NCBI RefSeq assembly: GCF_030690045.1
Contig: NZ_JAUYHK010000016.1
Coordinates: forward strand, 558,001 to 622,000
Reading direction: 5' to 3'
Length of the DNA: 64,000 nt
Source: Thalassospira sp.
Lineage (GTDB): Bacteria > Pseudomonadota > Alphaproteobacteria > Rhodospirillales > Thalassospiraceae
Shown here piece after piece: positions 33,658 through 43,396 of the stretch. The number at the start of each line of letters is the position of its first letter. Within the stretch, counting starts at the first letter, position 1. The notes below the pieces were generated by a model. It ran no database searches and was not told the origin of the DNA. It was given only the letters and a program-made list of their open reading frames with translations. Position numbers and translations under genes: made by a program.

Positions 33658-34392
33658 TTATTCGTATTCAGCTAATTTTTCTATAACCTTTACAGGAAGC
33701 AATTTGAAAAATTCCCGTTTTTCTAGGTTATGTGCAGTTTCTAGCCATTCAACGACTGCATCTGAAGATTTTGTGTGGTGTTTAACAGTTGTAGAAACGT
33801 CAATGTCAATAAAGGCGGTAGAACCATCAGGTAGCCAAGGCGTCACAAACTCTGGCGAGCAAGCGCGTACTACCACTTCAGTTCCGTCAATACTGAGCAT
33901 GTAATTAACATTTAACGGTGGATTCTGAGTCTCACTACCAATTGCTACAGAAACGTTTAAATCAGAAAAACTTGTAATATAATGCTTTTCTGGATTTACA
34001 ATATTTACGTACCTTAAGCCACACCTAACAATTTTAGATTGAAATTTTGTGCAAATTAATTGCGCTGATTTTGCGAAAATTTTTGACACTTTATCCCAGC
34101 CACCATATTTGCCGAGGTTGTGAACGGATAAAACGGAAGGTCCAACTTTGAATTGAAGCTTCTTGTCTGCGCTAATGAAAACGACTGTCGGTTGATGCTT
34201 AAGGTTGGGATCTTGTTGCCTTATTGACCAAGGAATATCAGCAATTGGCAATTGATGTCGTGAGAATTTCTCAACCTCCAATCCATCAATGAGTTTTGCC
34301 ATAATCACCTCTGGCAATTCGTCTGACTGGAAGCGTAATTCGAGTAACGCTTCAACGATAAAGTCTTCTTTGAGTTTAGATGGAAGAGACAT
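33658..34392 (-). CDS. AT-rich cassette gene 1, TIGR04255-like protein
   Basis: A 244-residue protein matching the sporadically distributed TIGR04255 family: LKEDFIVEALLELRF at the start, then VVFISADKKLQFKVGPSVLSVHNLGKYGGWDKVSKIF (about residues 69-105), LRYVNIVN, and a C-terminal ...AVVEWLETAHNLEKREFFKLL helix. The family is known mainly from accessory and defence-like islands and has no proven activity. First gene of the three-gene AT-rich operon; about 130 bases of AT-rich spacer separate it from the histidine-region HIT gene. Confidence 0.8.
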   Translation of the reverse strand: MSLPSKLKEDFIVEALLELRFQSDELPEVIMAKLIDGLEVEKFSRHQLPIADIPWSIRQQDPNLKHQPTVVFISADKKLQFKVGPSVLSVHNLGKYGGWDKVSKIFAKSAQLICTKFQSKIVRCGLRYVNIVNPEKHYITSFSDLNVSVAIGSETQNPPLNVNYMLSIDGTEVVVRACSPEFVTPWLPDGSTAFIDIDVSTTVKHHTKSSDAVVEWLETAHNLEKREFFKLLPVKVIEKLAEYE

Positions 34393-34521
34393 AAGCTTTC
34401 CAACCCTGACGATTCAGATTCATTCAATCTATAGATACAACGTTTGAATCATGAGTTCAATACTAGCTGTTTCTCACGAGTCGAGCGTTTTTAGTCAAAT
34501 TTTAAACGATATGAAGAATGC

Positions 34522-34893
34522 TTATTCCTTCGGCAGCATCAGGCCAAGCATTTTACCACCGATAATATGTACATGCAGGTGAGGAACGTCCTGACGGCCA
34601 TTCTGACGGGTATTGGCGATCAGGCGATATCCGTCTTCGGCGACATTCAGATCGCGGGCGATTTTACCAACGGCGCGGTTAAAGGCGACGATTTCGGCAT
34701 CGCTGGCCTTGGCGGAAAATTCATCAAACGAGGCATAGGCCCCCTTGGGAATGACCAGCACATGCGTCGGGGCCTGCGGATTGATGTCGTTAAAGGCCAG
34801 GACATGATCATCTTCATAAACCTTGCCACACGGAATCTCGCCGCGCAGGATTTTGGCAAAGATGTTTTCGGGATCATAGGGTTGAACGGCCAT
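34522..34893 (-). CDS. hinT: HIT family protein (HinT-like)
   Basis: A 123-residue histidine-triad nucleotide-binding protein that hydrolyses purine phosphoramidates (known for HinT). DPENIFAKILRGEIPCGKVYEDDHVLAFNDINPQAPTHVLVIPK and the catalytic HLHVHIIGG near residue 105 are diagnostic. It follows hisE by 33 bases on the same strand and is often found at the end of alphaproteobacterial his clusters. It ends the conserved block; the AT-rich cassette begins beyond it. Confidence 0.94.
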   Translation of the reverse strand: MAVQPYDPENIFAKILRGEIPCGKVYEDDHVLAFNDINPQAPTHVLVIPKGAYASFDEFSAKASDAEIVAFNRAVGKIARDLNVAEDGYRLIANTRQNGRQDVPHLHVHIIGGKMLGLMLPKE

Positions 34894-34926
34894 CCGGGGC
34901 TCCTGAAAATAACGAAAAACGATACC

Positions 34927-35253
34927 TTATTTATCTGTCCGCGCCGCCTTTTCGGCAAGACCCGAAATGCCCTGTCGCTGCGCCAGAATTGCCCAGACAT
35001 CGGCCGGATCAACTCCCTTGTCGGCCCAGAGAACCATCAGGTGATACAGCAGATCGGCACTTTCTGATGCGACATTTTCCGGGCTTTCGGCAAGGGCGGC
35101 AATCACCGTTTCTACCGCTTCCTCGCCCAGTTTTTGCGCGATTTTCGGCGTGCCTTTGGCAAACAGGCGGGCGGTATAGCTTTGATCGGGGTCGTCGCCC
35201 TTGCGAGCATTGACCACGGCATAAAGCTGATCAAGGATATGTGTGTCGGTCAT
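34927..35253 (-). CDS. hisE: Phosphoribosyl-ATP pyrophosphatase
   Basis: Converts phosphoribosyl-ATP to phosphoribosyl-AMP, the second step of histidine synthesis. The 108-residue all-alpha MazG-fold protein has SYTARLFAKGTPKIAQKLGEEAVETVIAAL with the metal-binding glutamates (residues 25-54) and ESADLLYHLMVLWADKGV. It is a separate gene, not fused to hisI, as in most Alphaproteobacteria. It starts 9 bases after hisF. Confidence 0.97.
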   Translation of the reverse strand: MTDTHILDQLYAVVNARKGDDPDQSYTARLFAKGTPKIAQKLGEEAVETVIAALAESPENVASESADLLYHLMVLWADKGVDPADVWAILAQRQGISGLAEKAARTDK

Positions 35254-35262
35254 GATCGTTCC

Positions 35263-36024
35263 TTAATCCTCGCGCACCGGGATTCCGGCGGCTTTCATAT
35301 GTGCCTTGACCTCGCGAATGCGATAGGTGCCAAAATGAAAGATCGATGCAGCCAAAACTGCCGACGCATGGCCTTGGGTCACCCCTTCGACCATATGATC
35401 GAGCGTACCCACCCCGCCCGACGCAATCACCGGTACACTGACCCCATCGGCGATGGATCGGGTTAGCGGCAAATTAAAGCCCGACTGGGTGCCATCGCGA
35501 TCCATCGAGGTTACCAGCAATTCCCCGGCCCCATATTCCGTCATTTGTTTTGCAAACGAAACAGCGTCAATTCCGGTGGCATTGCGCCCGCCATGGGTAA
35601 AAATTTCAAATTTGTCGGGGCCGGTTGATTTGGCATCAATGGAAACGACAATACATTGCGATCCAAATTTGCGCGCCGCCTCGCGGACGAAATCGGGGTT
35701 ATTGACCGCGGCTGTATTGATCGACACCTTGTCGGCCCCGGCCAGCAACAATTTGCGGATATCGTCAAGGCTTCGCACGCCACCGCCGACCGTGACGGGC
35801 ATAAAGCACGCCTCGGCGGTGCGGGCCACCACGTCAAAAATCGTGTCGCGATTGTCGCTGGACGCGGTGATATCCAGAAAACAAAGTTCGTCCGCACCTT
35901 CGGCATCATAAATGCGCGCCTGTTCGACCGGATCCCCGGCATCGATCAGATCGACAAAATTAACGCCCTTGACGACACGGCCGTCCTTGACGTCCAGACA
36001 GGGAATGACACGGGTTTTCAGCAT
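35263..36024 (-). CDS. hisF: Imidazole glycerol phosphate synthase cyclase subunit
   Basis: The cyclase half of IGP synthase, making imidazole glycerol phosphate and AICAR with ammonia supplied by HisH. The 253-residue half-barrel repeat protein shows the catalytic aspartates in [16 protein letters not shown] (residues 6-21) and [14 protein letters not shown] (about residue 127), and phosphate-binding [13 protein letters not shown]. Full length. It lies 14 bases after hisA and 9 before hisE in the operon. Confidence 0.97.
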   Translation of the reverse strand: MLKTRVIPCLDVKDGRVVKGVNFVDLIDAGDPVEQARIYDAEGADELCFLDITASSDNRDTIFDVVARTAEACFMPVTVGGGVRSLDDIRKLLLAGADKVSINTAAVNNPDFVREAARKFGSQCIVVSIDAKSTGPDKFEIFTHGGRNATGIDAVSFAKQMTEYGAGELLVTSMDRDGTQSGFNLPLTRSIADGVSVPVIASGGVGTLDHMVEGVTQGHASAVLAASIFHFGTYRIREVKAHMKAAGIPVRED

Positions 36025-36038
36025 TGTCTTCTTCCTGT

Positions 36039-36767
36039 TTACGCAAGGGCTTTGAGCGCTTTGGCAAGATCAATCCGGCCATCATAAAGTGCGCGGCCCG
36101 AAATCGCGCCATCAATCCCGCTTTTAGCATGTTTGGCAACAGCCATCAGATCATCAAGTGAAGATACGCCGCCCGATACGATAACCGGGGTTGAAATTGC
36201 GCTGGCAAGGGCAACGGTACTGTCAATATTGGGCCCACCCATCGCACCGTCGCGGTCGATATCGGTAAAGATGATGGCAGTAACGCCGCAATCCTCGAAT
36301 TTTTGCGCCAGTTCAAGGGCGGTGACTTCGGATGTTTCGGCCCAACCCTCGACTGCGACATAACCATCGCGGGCATCAATGCCGACCGCAATCCGGCCCG
36401 GCCATTTTGCACAGGCCTGTTTGACGAAATCAGGATTGCGCAGCGCAACAGTGCCAAGGATCACGCGCGTAATACCTTTATTCAGCCAGTAATCCACCGT
36501 TTCCATGGTACGAATGCCGCCACCAAGCTGGGTTTTGGCCTTGCCACGGGTTGCGGCCAGAATGGCATCAACTGCGGCACCGTTGACCGGTTCCCCGGCA
36601 AAAGCACCATTGAGATCCACCACATGCACCCAGTGGCAACCGGCATCGACAAATTCGGCGGCCTGTGCGCCGGGATCATTGTTAAATACTGTTGCCTTGT
36701 CCATGTCGCCACGCAGCAGGCGGACACAGGCACCATCTTTCAGATCAATTGCCGGATACAGATTCAC
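36039..36767 (-). CDS. hisA: ProFAR isomerase
   Basis: Isomerises N'-[(5'-phosphoribosyl)formimino]-AICAR ribonucleotide in histidine synthesis, a TIM-barrel enzyme homologous to HisF. Motifs: [18 protein letters not shown] (residues 4-21) with the catalytic aspartate, [29 protein letters not shown] with the second aspartate near residue 169, and [13 protein letters not shown]. Its ATG overlaps the TGA of the upstream acetyltransferase gene by an ATGA junction. Confidence 0.97.
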   Translation of the reverse strand: MNLYPAIDLKDGACVRLLRGDMDKATVFNNDPGAQAAEFVDAGCHWVHVVDLNGAFAGEPVNGAAVDAILAATRGKAKTQLGGGIRTMETVDYWLNKGITRVILGTVALRNPDFVKQACAKWPGRIAVGIDARDGYVAVEGWAETSEVTALELAQKFEDCGVTAIIFTDIDRDGAMGGPNIDSTVALASAISTPVIVSGGVSSLDDLMAVAKHAKSGIDGAISGRALYDGRIDLAKALKALA

Positions 36768-37318
36768 GAGGCAGATTCCTGTAATTTCTTGGTGTAGTAA
36801 TAACCTTCGACCATTTTGCCGTCGATCATCGCATAATAGGGATTAATGCCCCAACGGACATAACCCAGCCCGTTATAAAGGGCGATGGCGGCCTTTTGGG
36901 TTTCGCGAAGATCGAGTTTCAGAACGCTATAGCCCTTGTCACGGGCGTAATATTCAATCGACCGCACAATCGCCTTGCCATTGCCGCGCCCGCGCGCCCA
37001 CGGGGCGACAAAATGCCCGGTAATCTGTGCAGAATGGCGTTGTGCCTCAAGATTGGCAGGAGTTTCCAGCAACTGGGCCGCGCCGGAAATCACACCATCA
37101 AGGCGCGCTACAAACAAATGCCGACCGGGCATCAGCAACACCCCGCGCCAGTATTTTTCCATTTCCGGGCGGTCGGGTGGCGTCAACCAGCCAAAACCGC
37201 CCCCCTCGATGATCGCCTGGGTGCAGGCATCAACGATATCGGAAATATCGCCTGCCGAAAGTTCGGTCACGCGCTCGGCAAAAACTTCGGGTTTGTGATC
37301 GTCGGCCCCGGTTGTCAT
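36764..37318 (-). CDS. GNAT acetyltransferase inside the his operon
   Basis: A 184-residue acetyltransferase, with acetyl-CoA loop [24 protein letters not shown] near residue 110 and [23 protein letters not shown], a strong GNAT C terminus. Its ATG overlaps the hisH TGA and its TGA overlaps the hisA ATG, both as ATGA, so it is tightly coupled between two consecutive pathway genes. The substrate is unknown; a link to histidine or its intermediates is inferred only from position. Confidence 0.88.
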   Translation of the reverse strand: MTTGADDHKPEVFAERVTELSAGDISDIVDACTQAIIEGGGFGWLTPPDRPEMEKYWRGVLLMPGRHLFVARLDGVISGAAQLLETPANLEAQRHSAQITGHFVAPWARGRGNGKAIVRSIEYYARDKGYSVLKLDLRETQKAAIALYNGLGYVRWGINPYYAMIDGKMVEGYYYTKKLQESAS

Positions 37319-37965
37319 GGCTTCCACCCCAAAAAATTGCCAATCAGGGTCAGGCCGGTTTTCTGACTTTTTTCCGGATGAAACTGGGTGCCAACCATAT
37401 TGTCGCGCCCGATCATTGCCGTCAGATCGCCGCCATACCGTACCGTTGCCAGACGTTGCGCCGGATTGCGGACATGCATGTGATAGGAATGGACGAAATA
37501 GGCATGATCATCATCGGCAATCCCGGCCAGAACCGGGTGATCGCGACCGGCAGGATCAAGTTGCAATTCGTTCCAGCCCATATGCGGGATTTTAAGGGAT
37601 GCGTCATCGGGTGTAATCGCCACGACTTCGCCATCGATCCAGTCCAGCCCCATGGTATCGGCAAATTCACGTCCGACGGATGCCATCAGCTGCATGCCAA
37701 CGCAAATACCCAGAAACGGCTTGCCGCCCCGAATCACCTGTTCTTCCAGCACCTCAACCATACCCGCGACATCATCAAGACCGGCACGGCAATCGGCAAA
37801 GGCTCCGACGCCGGGCAGGACGATGTGGCTGGCCATACGGACCTGTTCGGGATTGCTGGTGACGATAATATCGCCGGGATTGTCGGTTTCGCGCGCTGCC
37901 CGTTCAAACGCCTTGGCGCAGGATCGCAGATTGCCCGAACCGTAATCAATAATCGCGACAGTCAT
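37315..37965 (-). CDS. hisH: Imidazole glycerol phosphate synthase glutaminase subunit
   Basis: Provides ammonia from glutamine to HisF. The 216-residue class I glutaminase has [13 protein letters not shown] at the start, the nucleophilic cysteine in [14 protein letters not shown] (about residue 88), and the catalytic histidine/glutamate in [14 protein letters not shown] (about residue 197). Complete. It lies between the DUF2628 gene (3 bases) and the acetyltransferase (4-base overlap). Confidence 0.97.
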   Translation of the reverse strand: MTVAIIDYGSGNLRSCAKAFERAARETDNPGDIIVTSNPEQVRMASHIVLPGVGAFADCRAGLDDVAGMVEVLEEQVIRGGKPFLGICVGMQLMASVGREFADTMGLDWIDGEVVAITPDDASLKIPHMGWNELQLDPAGRDHPVLAGIADDDHAYFVHSYHMHVRNPAQRLATVRYGGDLTAMIGRDNMVGTQFHPEKSQKTGLTLIGNFLGWKP

Positions 37966-37968
37966 TGT

Positions 37969-38385
37969 TCAGGAAAGCTCCGGGTTGGTCGCACCAGTGC
38001 CGCTAAAGGCAGGGGCGTGTCTGGTACTGGCGAAGAAACGGTGCTCGGCACCGCTTTCATCCGCACTTGCAATAATATCGACCAGTTTCCAACCGGTTTT
38101 GGCCAGCTTGCGTCGCCGTACATCATTGGCAATCAGGCCAAATCCGATTCCGGTGACAAGGGCCAGTGCGAAATCCATCATCTCGCCGCCATTACCCAGC
38201 CACGATATCGCCGAACAGATCAGCGACACCGCAATCAACCCGAAAAAGGCCAGCCATTGCCGGTGATACAACGCCCATAATCCGGTCAGCAAAAAGGCCC
38301 AGAAATTAAAGCCTTCCCGAATCAGTACCGCATCGGCCAGCGGATCGGCGCGACCGGGATGAATATGAACCGTATAAACCTTCAT
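37969..38385 (-). CDS. DUF2628 domain membrane protein
   Basis: A 138-residue protein. The N-terminal KVYTVHIHPGRADPLADAVLIREGFNFWAFLLTGLWALYHRQW is the DUF2628 signature, followed by two further hydrophobic segments (AFFGLIAVSLICSAISWLG and DFALALVTGIGFGLIANDVRRRKL). Members sit between hisB and hisH in many Alphaproteobacteria; the role is not known. The C-terminal tail is soluble. It is likely co-transcribed with hisB, 63 bases upstream, and hisH, 3 bases downstream. Confidence 0.88.
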   Translation of the reverse strand: MKVYTVHIHPGRADPLADAVLIREGFNFWAFLLTGLWALYHRQWLAFFGLIAVSLICSAISWLGNGGEMMDFALALVTGIGFGLIANDVRRRKLAKTGWKLVDIIASADESGAEHRFFASTRHAPAFSGTGATNPELS

Positions 38386-38448
38386 CGCATTTCAGACTGT
38401 TGGGGCGACCCCGGCAAAAGCCCGGTCAGATCAGGGATACGGGACGGA

Positions 38449-39048
38449 TCACAAGGACCCGCCCAGAACCCCCTTGGTCGAGGGAATGGCATCAGATTTG
38501 CGCGGATCGATTTCAATTGCATCGCGCAAGGACCGCGCCAGTGCCTTGAAGGCGCTTTCGACGATATGATGGTTGTTGTCGCCATACAGGTTTTCGACAT
38601 GCAATGTCAGGCCGGCGGCCTGGGCAAATCCCTGAAACCATTCACGGAACAGTTCGGTATCCATATCGCCCAGCTTGTCTCGGCTAAAATCAACCTTCCA
38701 GATCAGGTAAGGACGGTTTGAACAATCCAGTGCGACACGTGTCAGGGCCTCGTCCATTGGCAAAAGGCAACTGCCATAGCGTTTGATGCCCTTTTTATTG
38801 CCCAGCGCCTGTGAAAAAGCCTGTCCGATGGCAATGCCGCTATCTTCGGTGGTGTGATGGAAATCGATATGCAGGTCACCCTTGGCCCGGACCGTAAGGT
38901 CGATCAGGCTGTGGCGCGAAAGCTGTTCAAGCATGTGGTCAAGAAAGCCAATCCCGGTCTGGACATCATAGATGCCGGTCCCGTCAAGGTTCAGTTCGAC
39001 CGTGATTTGGGTTTCGTTGGTATTGCGCTCCACGCGGGCCTTGCGCAT
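38449..39048 (-). CDS. hisB: Imidazoleglycerol-phosphate dehydratase
   Basis: Dehydrates imidazole glycerol phosphate to imidazole acetol phosphate. The 199-residue monofunctional protein has [17 protein letters not shown] (about residue 36), [18 protein letters not shown] (about residue 58), [20 protein letters not shown] (about residue 152), and [11 protein letters not shown] at the end, giving the paired HHxxE manganese sites. GGAAAGGAG precedes MRKARVERN. First gene of the his cluster, divergent from hslV. Confidence 0.97.
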   Translation of the reverse strand: MRKARVERNTNETQITVELNLDGTGIYDVQTGIGFLDHMLEQLSRHSLIDLTVRAKGDLHIDFHHTTEDSGIAIGQAFSQALGNKKGIKRYGSCLLPMDEALTRVALDCSNRPYLIWKVDFSRDKLGDMDTELFREWFQGFAQAAGLTLHVENLYGDNNHHIVESAFKALARSLRDAIEIDPRKSDAIPSTKGVLGGSL

Positions 39049-39214
39049 GCAAAGCTCCTTTCCTGCAAGTATCGATACACCTGATGGCATGGTATTTAGC
39101 AAGATCGGACGGCAATTGCCAGTTCAACCATGTGCGCAAGGGCGGTGTTATTGCCAGGGTGTTTTAAAATATGTGCCTAACAATACCTCTATACACCGCA
39201 AATCCGCCCGGCCC

Positions 39215-39242
39215 CTTGACCGGGGCGGTGGGCGTGCTAACT
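39215..39242 (+). promoter_or_regulatory. Possible heat-shock promoter for hslVU
   Basis: CTTGAC (39215-39220) and CTAACT (39237-39242) with a 16-base spacer, about 31 bases upstream of the hslV start. The -35 matches the RpoH CTTGAA pattern; the -10 is a poor fit. hslVU is a heat-shock operon in most bacteria. Weak candidate. Confidence 0.3.
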
Positions 39243-39272
39243 GTTGGACGAAACATGTTGATAGGGATTTTC

Positions 39273-39833
39273 ATGACAGATCATTCGCAACCCAGCTGGC
39301 ACGGCACGACCATTTTGTCGGTGCGCAAGGGCAATCAGGTGGTAGTGGCCGGGGACGGTCAGGTTTCGCTGGGCCAGACTGTGATCAAGGGTAATGCCCG
39401 CAAGGTGCGCCGGATCGGCCCGAAACAGGATATCATTGTCGGTTTTGCCGGGGCGACGGCCGATGCTTTTACCCTGCTCGAACGGCTGGAGGCCAAACTG
39501 GACCGTCATCCGGGCCAGACCATGCGGGCCTGTGTCGAACTGGCCAAGGATTGGCGTACGGACCGGTATTTGCGCAAACTGGAAGCGATGATGGCGGTGG
39601 CCGACAAGGATGTGTCGCTGGTGCTGACCGGCATGGGCGATGTTCTGGAACCCGAAGACGGCATTATCGCAATTGGATCGGGTGGCAATTATGCGCTGGC
39701 CGCAGCCCGCGCCCTGATCGACCTTGATCTGGGGGCCGAGGAAATTGCCCGCAAGGCGATGGCGATTGCCTGTGACATCTGTGTTTACACCAATGGCAAT
39801 GTCACGCTTGAGAAAATCGACGACGCCAAATAA
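39273..39833 (+). CDS. hslV: ATP-dependent protease peptidase subunit HslV
   Basis: The threonine protease core of the HslVU (ClpQY) proteasome-like complex. The 186-residue protein contains [37 protein letters not shown] starting at residue 12, with the catalytic threonine normally exposed by removal of the preceding residues, and [21 protein letters not shown] later. The N-terminal extension ([11 protein letters not shown]) ahead of the TT is characteristic of alphaproteobacterial HslV and must be cut off for activity. ATG 39273 was chosen over earlier starts. hslU follows after 67 bases. Confidence 0.96.
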   Translation: MTDHSQPSWHGTTILSVRKGNQVVVAGDGQVSLGQTVIKGNARKVRRIGPKQDIIVGFAGATADAFTLLERLEAKLDRHPGQTMRACVELAKDWRTDRYLRKLEAMMAVADKDVSLVLTGMGDVLEPEDGIIAIGSGGNYALAAARALIDLDLGAEEIARKAMAIACDICVYTNGNVTLEKIDDAK

Positions 39834-39900
39834 GCGCGGCGTCGCGCCCTCGTGTTCCCGTTCCTGTGTCCAAGCAAGAAAACCGGATTTAAGAAAACAG

Positions 39901-41211
39901 ATGACCCAACATTTCAGCCCGCGCGAAATTGTTTCCGAACTGGATCGCCATATCATCGGCCAGAAAGATGCCAAGCGTGCGGTGGCGGTGGCGCTGCGCA
40001 ATCGCTGGCGGCGTCAGCAGCTTGATGGTGCGATGCGCAACGAAGTGCTGCCGAAAAACATCCTGATGATCGGCCCGACCGGGGTTGGCAAGACCGAAAT
40101 TGCCCGGCGTCTGGCCAAGCTGGCCGAAGCACCGTTTTTAAAGATCGAAGCCACCAAATTCACCGAAGTCGGCTATGTCGGGCGCGATGTTGAACAGATC
40201 ATCCGTGATTTGCTGGAAGTCTCTATTGACCTGACGCGCGACTCCATGCGCAAAAAGGTTCGCGCCAAGGCAGAAATGCAGGCCGAGGAACGCATTTTGG
40301 ACGGGCTGGTCGGCGATACATCATCGGCGGAAACCCGGCAGAAATTCCGCAAGATGCTGCGCGAAGGCCAGTTGCAGGACAAGGAAATCGAAATTCCGGT
40401 CACGCAAAGCAGTGCGGCCTCAATGCCGACCATCGATATTCCCGGCATGCCGGGTGCGCAGATGGGCATGCTGAATTTGTCCGACATGTTCGGCAAGGCC
40501 TTTGGCGGCCAGACCAAACCCAAACGCATGACGGTGGCCGACGCCTTTGATCGTCTGATTGACGAGGAAAGCGACAAATTGCTTGATATGGACAAGGTAA
40601 CCGCTGAGGCCATCGATAATGTCGAGCAGAACGGCATCGTGTTTCTTGACGAGATTGACAAAATCACGGCGCGTTCGGAACGCGGTGGCGATGTGTCGCG
40701 TGAAGGTGTGCAGCGCGACCTGTTGCCGCTGATCGAGGGTACCAGTGTCGCCACCAAACATGGCACGGTCAAAACCGATCATGTGCTGTTTATCTGTTCG
40801 GGTGCGTTCCATCTGGCCAAACCGTCGGATCTTTTGCCGGAATTGCAGGGCCGCCTGCCGATCCGGGTGGAATTGCAGGCCCTGACCGAGGCGGATTTCC
40901 GCCGGATTCTGCTGGAACCCGAAGCCTCCCTGATCAAGCAATATATCGCCCTGATGAAGACCGAGGATGTGACGCTGGAATTCACCGATGATGCGATTGA
41001 TGAAGTGGCGAGGATTTCGGCCAATGTGAATGAAAGTGTCGAAAATATTGGCGCACGCCGCTTGCACACGGTTTTGGAAAAACTGCTGGACGATATCAGC
41101 TTTACCGCCACCGACCGGCCGGGCGATCATGTAAAAATCGATGCCGCCTATGTGCGCGAACAGGTCGAGGAACTGTCAAAGGATACCGATCTTTCGAAGT
41201 TTATTCTGTAA
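39901..41211 (+). CDS. hslU: HslU ATPase subunit of HslVU protease
   Basis: The AAA+ unfoldase that feeds HslV. The 436-residue protein has [33 protein letters not shown] at the start, Walker [10 protein letters not shown] at 58-66, [14 protein letters not shown] pore loop, Walker B FLDEIDKI near residue 248, the sensor [15 protein letters not shown], and the C-terminal SKFIL tail that inserts into HslV. Start at [10 protein letters not shown]; the frame is open upstream into hslV but without support. Confidence 0.97.
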   Translation: MTQHFSPREIVSELDRHIIGQKDAKRAVAVALRNRWRRQQLDGAMRNEVLPKNILMIGPTGVGKTEIARRLAKLAEAPFLKIEATKFTEVGYVGRDVEQIIRDLLEVSIDLTRDSMRKKVRAKAEMQAEERILDGLVGDTSSAETRQKFRKMLREGQLQDKEIEIPVTQSSAASMPTIDIPGMPGAQMGMLNLSDMFGKAFGGQTKPKRMTVADAFDRLIDEESDKLLDMDKVTAEAIDNVEQNGIVFLDEIDKITARSERGGDVSREGVQRDLLPLIEGTSVATKHGTVKTDHVLFICSGAFHLAKPSDLLPELQGRLPIRVELQALTEADFRRILLEPEASLIKQYIALMKTEDVTLEFTDDAIDEVARISANVNESVENIGARRLHTVLEKLLDDISFTATDRPGDHVKIDAAYVREQVEELSKDTDLSKFIL

Positions 41212-41241
41212 TAGAAATATTCTATTGGAAATACTGAAATT

Positions 41242-41277
41242 AAAAGACCAACGCAGATGTGTTGGCCTTTTTCTTTT
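41242..41277 (+). terminator. Terminator of hslVU
   Basis: AAAAG-A-CCAAC pairs with GTTGG-C-CTTTT around an 8-base loop with one internal A-C mismatch, then TTCTTTT follows. It lies about 31 bases after the hslU stop and separates the operon from the next gene. Confidence 0.7.
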
Positions 41278-41344
41278 ATATATCATAACTATATATGACT
41301 TATAGTTGATTATCCATTTGAGACGTTCATTGGGATGTAAACTA

Positions 41345-41824
41345 ATGTCATTCGACATTGTGTACTTGGCTGACAGACCTGATTGTGTTGATGCCTGTGC
41401 AGCTTGGGCATATGGTCGGTGGGGCGTGCAAAAACCCGATAGCAGTCTTGCCAAGGTACAGGAATACTTTGCGACTTGTGCTCAAAAAGATGCACTGCCC
41501 TTAACGTTCTTGGCGATCAACCGGGAAACCCGCTTGCCAATCGGCATGGCAAGCTTATGGCCTCAGGACGGAACCGACTGGCTTGATAAGACACCGTGGA
41601 TTGCAGCGGTCTACACGCTTTACCGTTATCGCGGACTGGGAATCGCCCGTAATCTGATTGATCGCATATTGCATGAGGTAAAACGTTTCGAAATTGAAAC
41701 AATTTATCTGAAAAGCGGATCTGCGGTCGGGATGTATCGGAACTTCGGTTTTCAGGAGCTTGACCGCTGTCCATCTTCAACAGCCGCAGAAGGCTATAAG
41801 ACCTTGCTTTACAAGGTAGTTTGA
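41345..41824 (+). CDS. GNAT family N-acetyltransferase
   Basis: A 159-residue acetyltransferase: TPWIAAVYTLYRYRGLGIARNLIDRI is the acetyl-CoA loop (about residue 86), TIYLKSGSAVGMYRNFGFQEL the C-terminal signature. The start at MSFDIVYLADRP has no strong ribosome site. Its base composition is slightly more AT-rich than its neighbours. It ends 7 bases before the converging PhoR-like gene. The substrate is unknown. Confidence 0.82.
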   Translation: MSFDIVYLADRPDCVDACAAWAYGRWGVQKPDSSLAKVQEYFATCAQKDALPLTFLAINRETRLPIGMASLWPQDGTDWLDKTPWIAAVYTLYRYRGLGIARNLIDRILHEVKRFEIETIYLKSGSAVGMYRNFGFQELDRCPSSTAAEGYKTLLYKVV

Positions 41825-41831
41825 AGTTTGT

Positions 41832-43241
41832 TCAAGCGCTGTGCAATTTTCGCACATTATCGCCGGTTCGGGCGGGCAGATAGACGGTAAAGACCGATCC
41901 AACCCCCTGTTCACTGTCAATCGTCATGGTGCCGCGATGGCGCTGGACCAGATGTTTGACGATGGCAAGACCAAGACCGGTGCCGCCGACCGCCCGCGAC
42001 CGGGCATTATCGACCCGGTAAAACCGTTCGGTCAGGCGCGGCAGATGTTCACGCGCAATGCCGTCGGAATGATCGCGCACCGAAACCGCCATGATGCGCG
42101 GATGGCGAAACCGCGCCAGTGCGGCAGGCGGGTTTTTGGCCATTGCAATATCGATTTCAACCTCGGTTCCGGCATGGCCGTATTTGACGGCATTATCGAT
42201 CAGGTTCTGGAACACCTGAATCAGTTCCTTGTCTTCGCCGATGGTGACCGGATTATCCAGTGTGGATGTGACGTGGATCGTCATGTTTTTGGCGTCTGCC
42301 TTGACTTTCAATCCGGTGGTTACCCGTTCGATCACGGCACTGATATCGCAATCGCCCGATGGCGGCGTATGTTCGTTAAGTTCAATACGCGACAGCGACA
42401 GCAAATCTTCGACCAGATGCTGCATGCGTTGTGCCTGATCGCGCATTACCGGCAGGAATTGATGCAGGGCATCCGGATCATCCTTTGCCGGGCCTTCCAG
42501 CGTTTCAATGAATCCCAGCAGCACCGATAACGGTGTGCGCAATTCATGACCGGCATCGGCGGCGAAATCGGCGCGCATCTGTTCGACTTTGCGCAATTCG
42601 GTCAGGTCGCTAAAGGACAGGACATAATTGCGATCCCCGGCGACAGAAGGCAGGCTGGCGGTCAGCACATCGAAATGACGATGGGCATCGGCGGCCAGCA
42701 CAAATTCGGTATGTTTCAGGCTGTGCCGCCCGGATGACACATCGTCAAAGGCATCCAGCAGGATAGGATCGCGGATATAGCGGGTCAAATCCTTGCCGGT
42801 TTCCAGATTATGAAACAGCGCACGTGCCGCTTGATTGAAACCGGTAACCACCCGCAGGCGATTGACCATCACCACCGGGTTGGGCAAATGATCCAGAATT
42901 TCGGCATCGGTGCTTGTTTGTGCTTCGAGCAGGGCAATGCGGTCGCGAAAGGCGCTGGCAATCTGGGAATAAAGCGACGACAGCTCGGCCGCAGCGGAAA
43001 AGGACAGATCGGGCGGCGGGGTACCCCGAAACTCATCGCGCAATTGCGCGGCATAGCGGGCTACACGGCGCAGATCACCAAAATAAAGGCGCAGGATTCC
43101 GGCAACACCCAACCAGATGGCGGCGCATGTCATCACCGCCAGTCCCCAGCCAATCTGGCCCGCCGCCGCCAGCACTGTCAGAATGGCAGCAGCCGGGAAA
43201 CTCAGCGTTGATGCCGTTAACAGCAATTGTTGAAAGCCCAA
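41832..43241 (-). CDS. phoR: PhoR-like sensor histidine kinase
   Basis: A 469-residue kinase with two N-terminal membrane helices (residues 5-26 and 28-52), a PAS domain (LDHLPNPVVMVNRLRVVTGFN near residue 115), a HisKA domain with DAGHELRTPLSVLLGFIETLEG near residue 230, and a HATPase_c domain with FQNLIDNAVKYG (about residue 340), TERFYRVDNARSRAVGGTGLGLAIVKHLV. Domain order and the TERFYRVD signature fit PhoR, the phosphate-starvation kinase. No phoB or pst gene lies beside it within this window, so it is an orphan here or its partners lie elsewhere. The G1 box reads DHSDGI in place of DxGxGI. Confidence 0.85.
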   Translation of the reverse strand: MGFQQLLLTASTLSFPAAAILTVLAAAGQIGWGLAVMTCAAIWLGVAGILRLYFGDLRRVARYAAQLRDEFRGTPPPDLSFSAAAELSSLYSQIASAFRDRIALLEAQTSTDAEILDHLPNPVVMVNRLRVVTGFNQAARALFHNLETGKDLTRYIRDPILLDAFDDVSSGRHSLKHTEFVLAADAHRHFDVLTASLPSVAGDRNYVLSFSDLTELRKVEQMRADFAADAGHELRTPLSVLLGFIETLEGPAKDDPDALHQFLPVMRDQAQRMQHLVEDLLSLSRIELNEHTPPSGDCDISAVIERVTTGLKVKADAKNMTIHVTSTLDNPVTIGEDKELIQVFQNLIDNAVKYGHAGTEVEIDIAMAKNPPAALARFRHPRIMAVSVRDHSDGIAREHLPRLTERFYRVDNARSRAVGGTGLGLAIVKHLVQRHRGTMTIDSEQGVGSVFTVYLPARTGDNVRKLHSA

Positions 43242-43396
43242 GCCATCCTCCCGGCGAAACAGATACAGGCGTCATTTTACAGATCGGGCACCTAACATGA
43301 TCATCTGCCGTCAAATATCAAATCAAACTTAGATGACAGTTTTCAACCCCTTGTCAAAGCGGGATTTTGACGGTTGTAAAATGACGCCCGGAATCC

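Noticed and set aside
37312-38280. 322-codon plus-strand frame antisense to hisH and the DUF2628 gene
   Set aside because: Both minus-strand genes are certain; no ribosome site or domain supports the plus frame.
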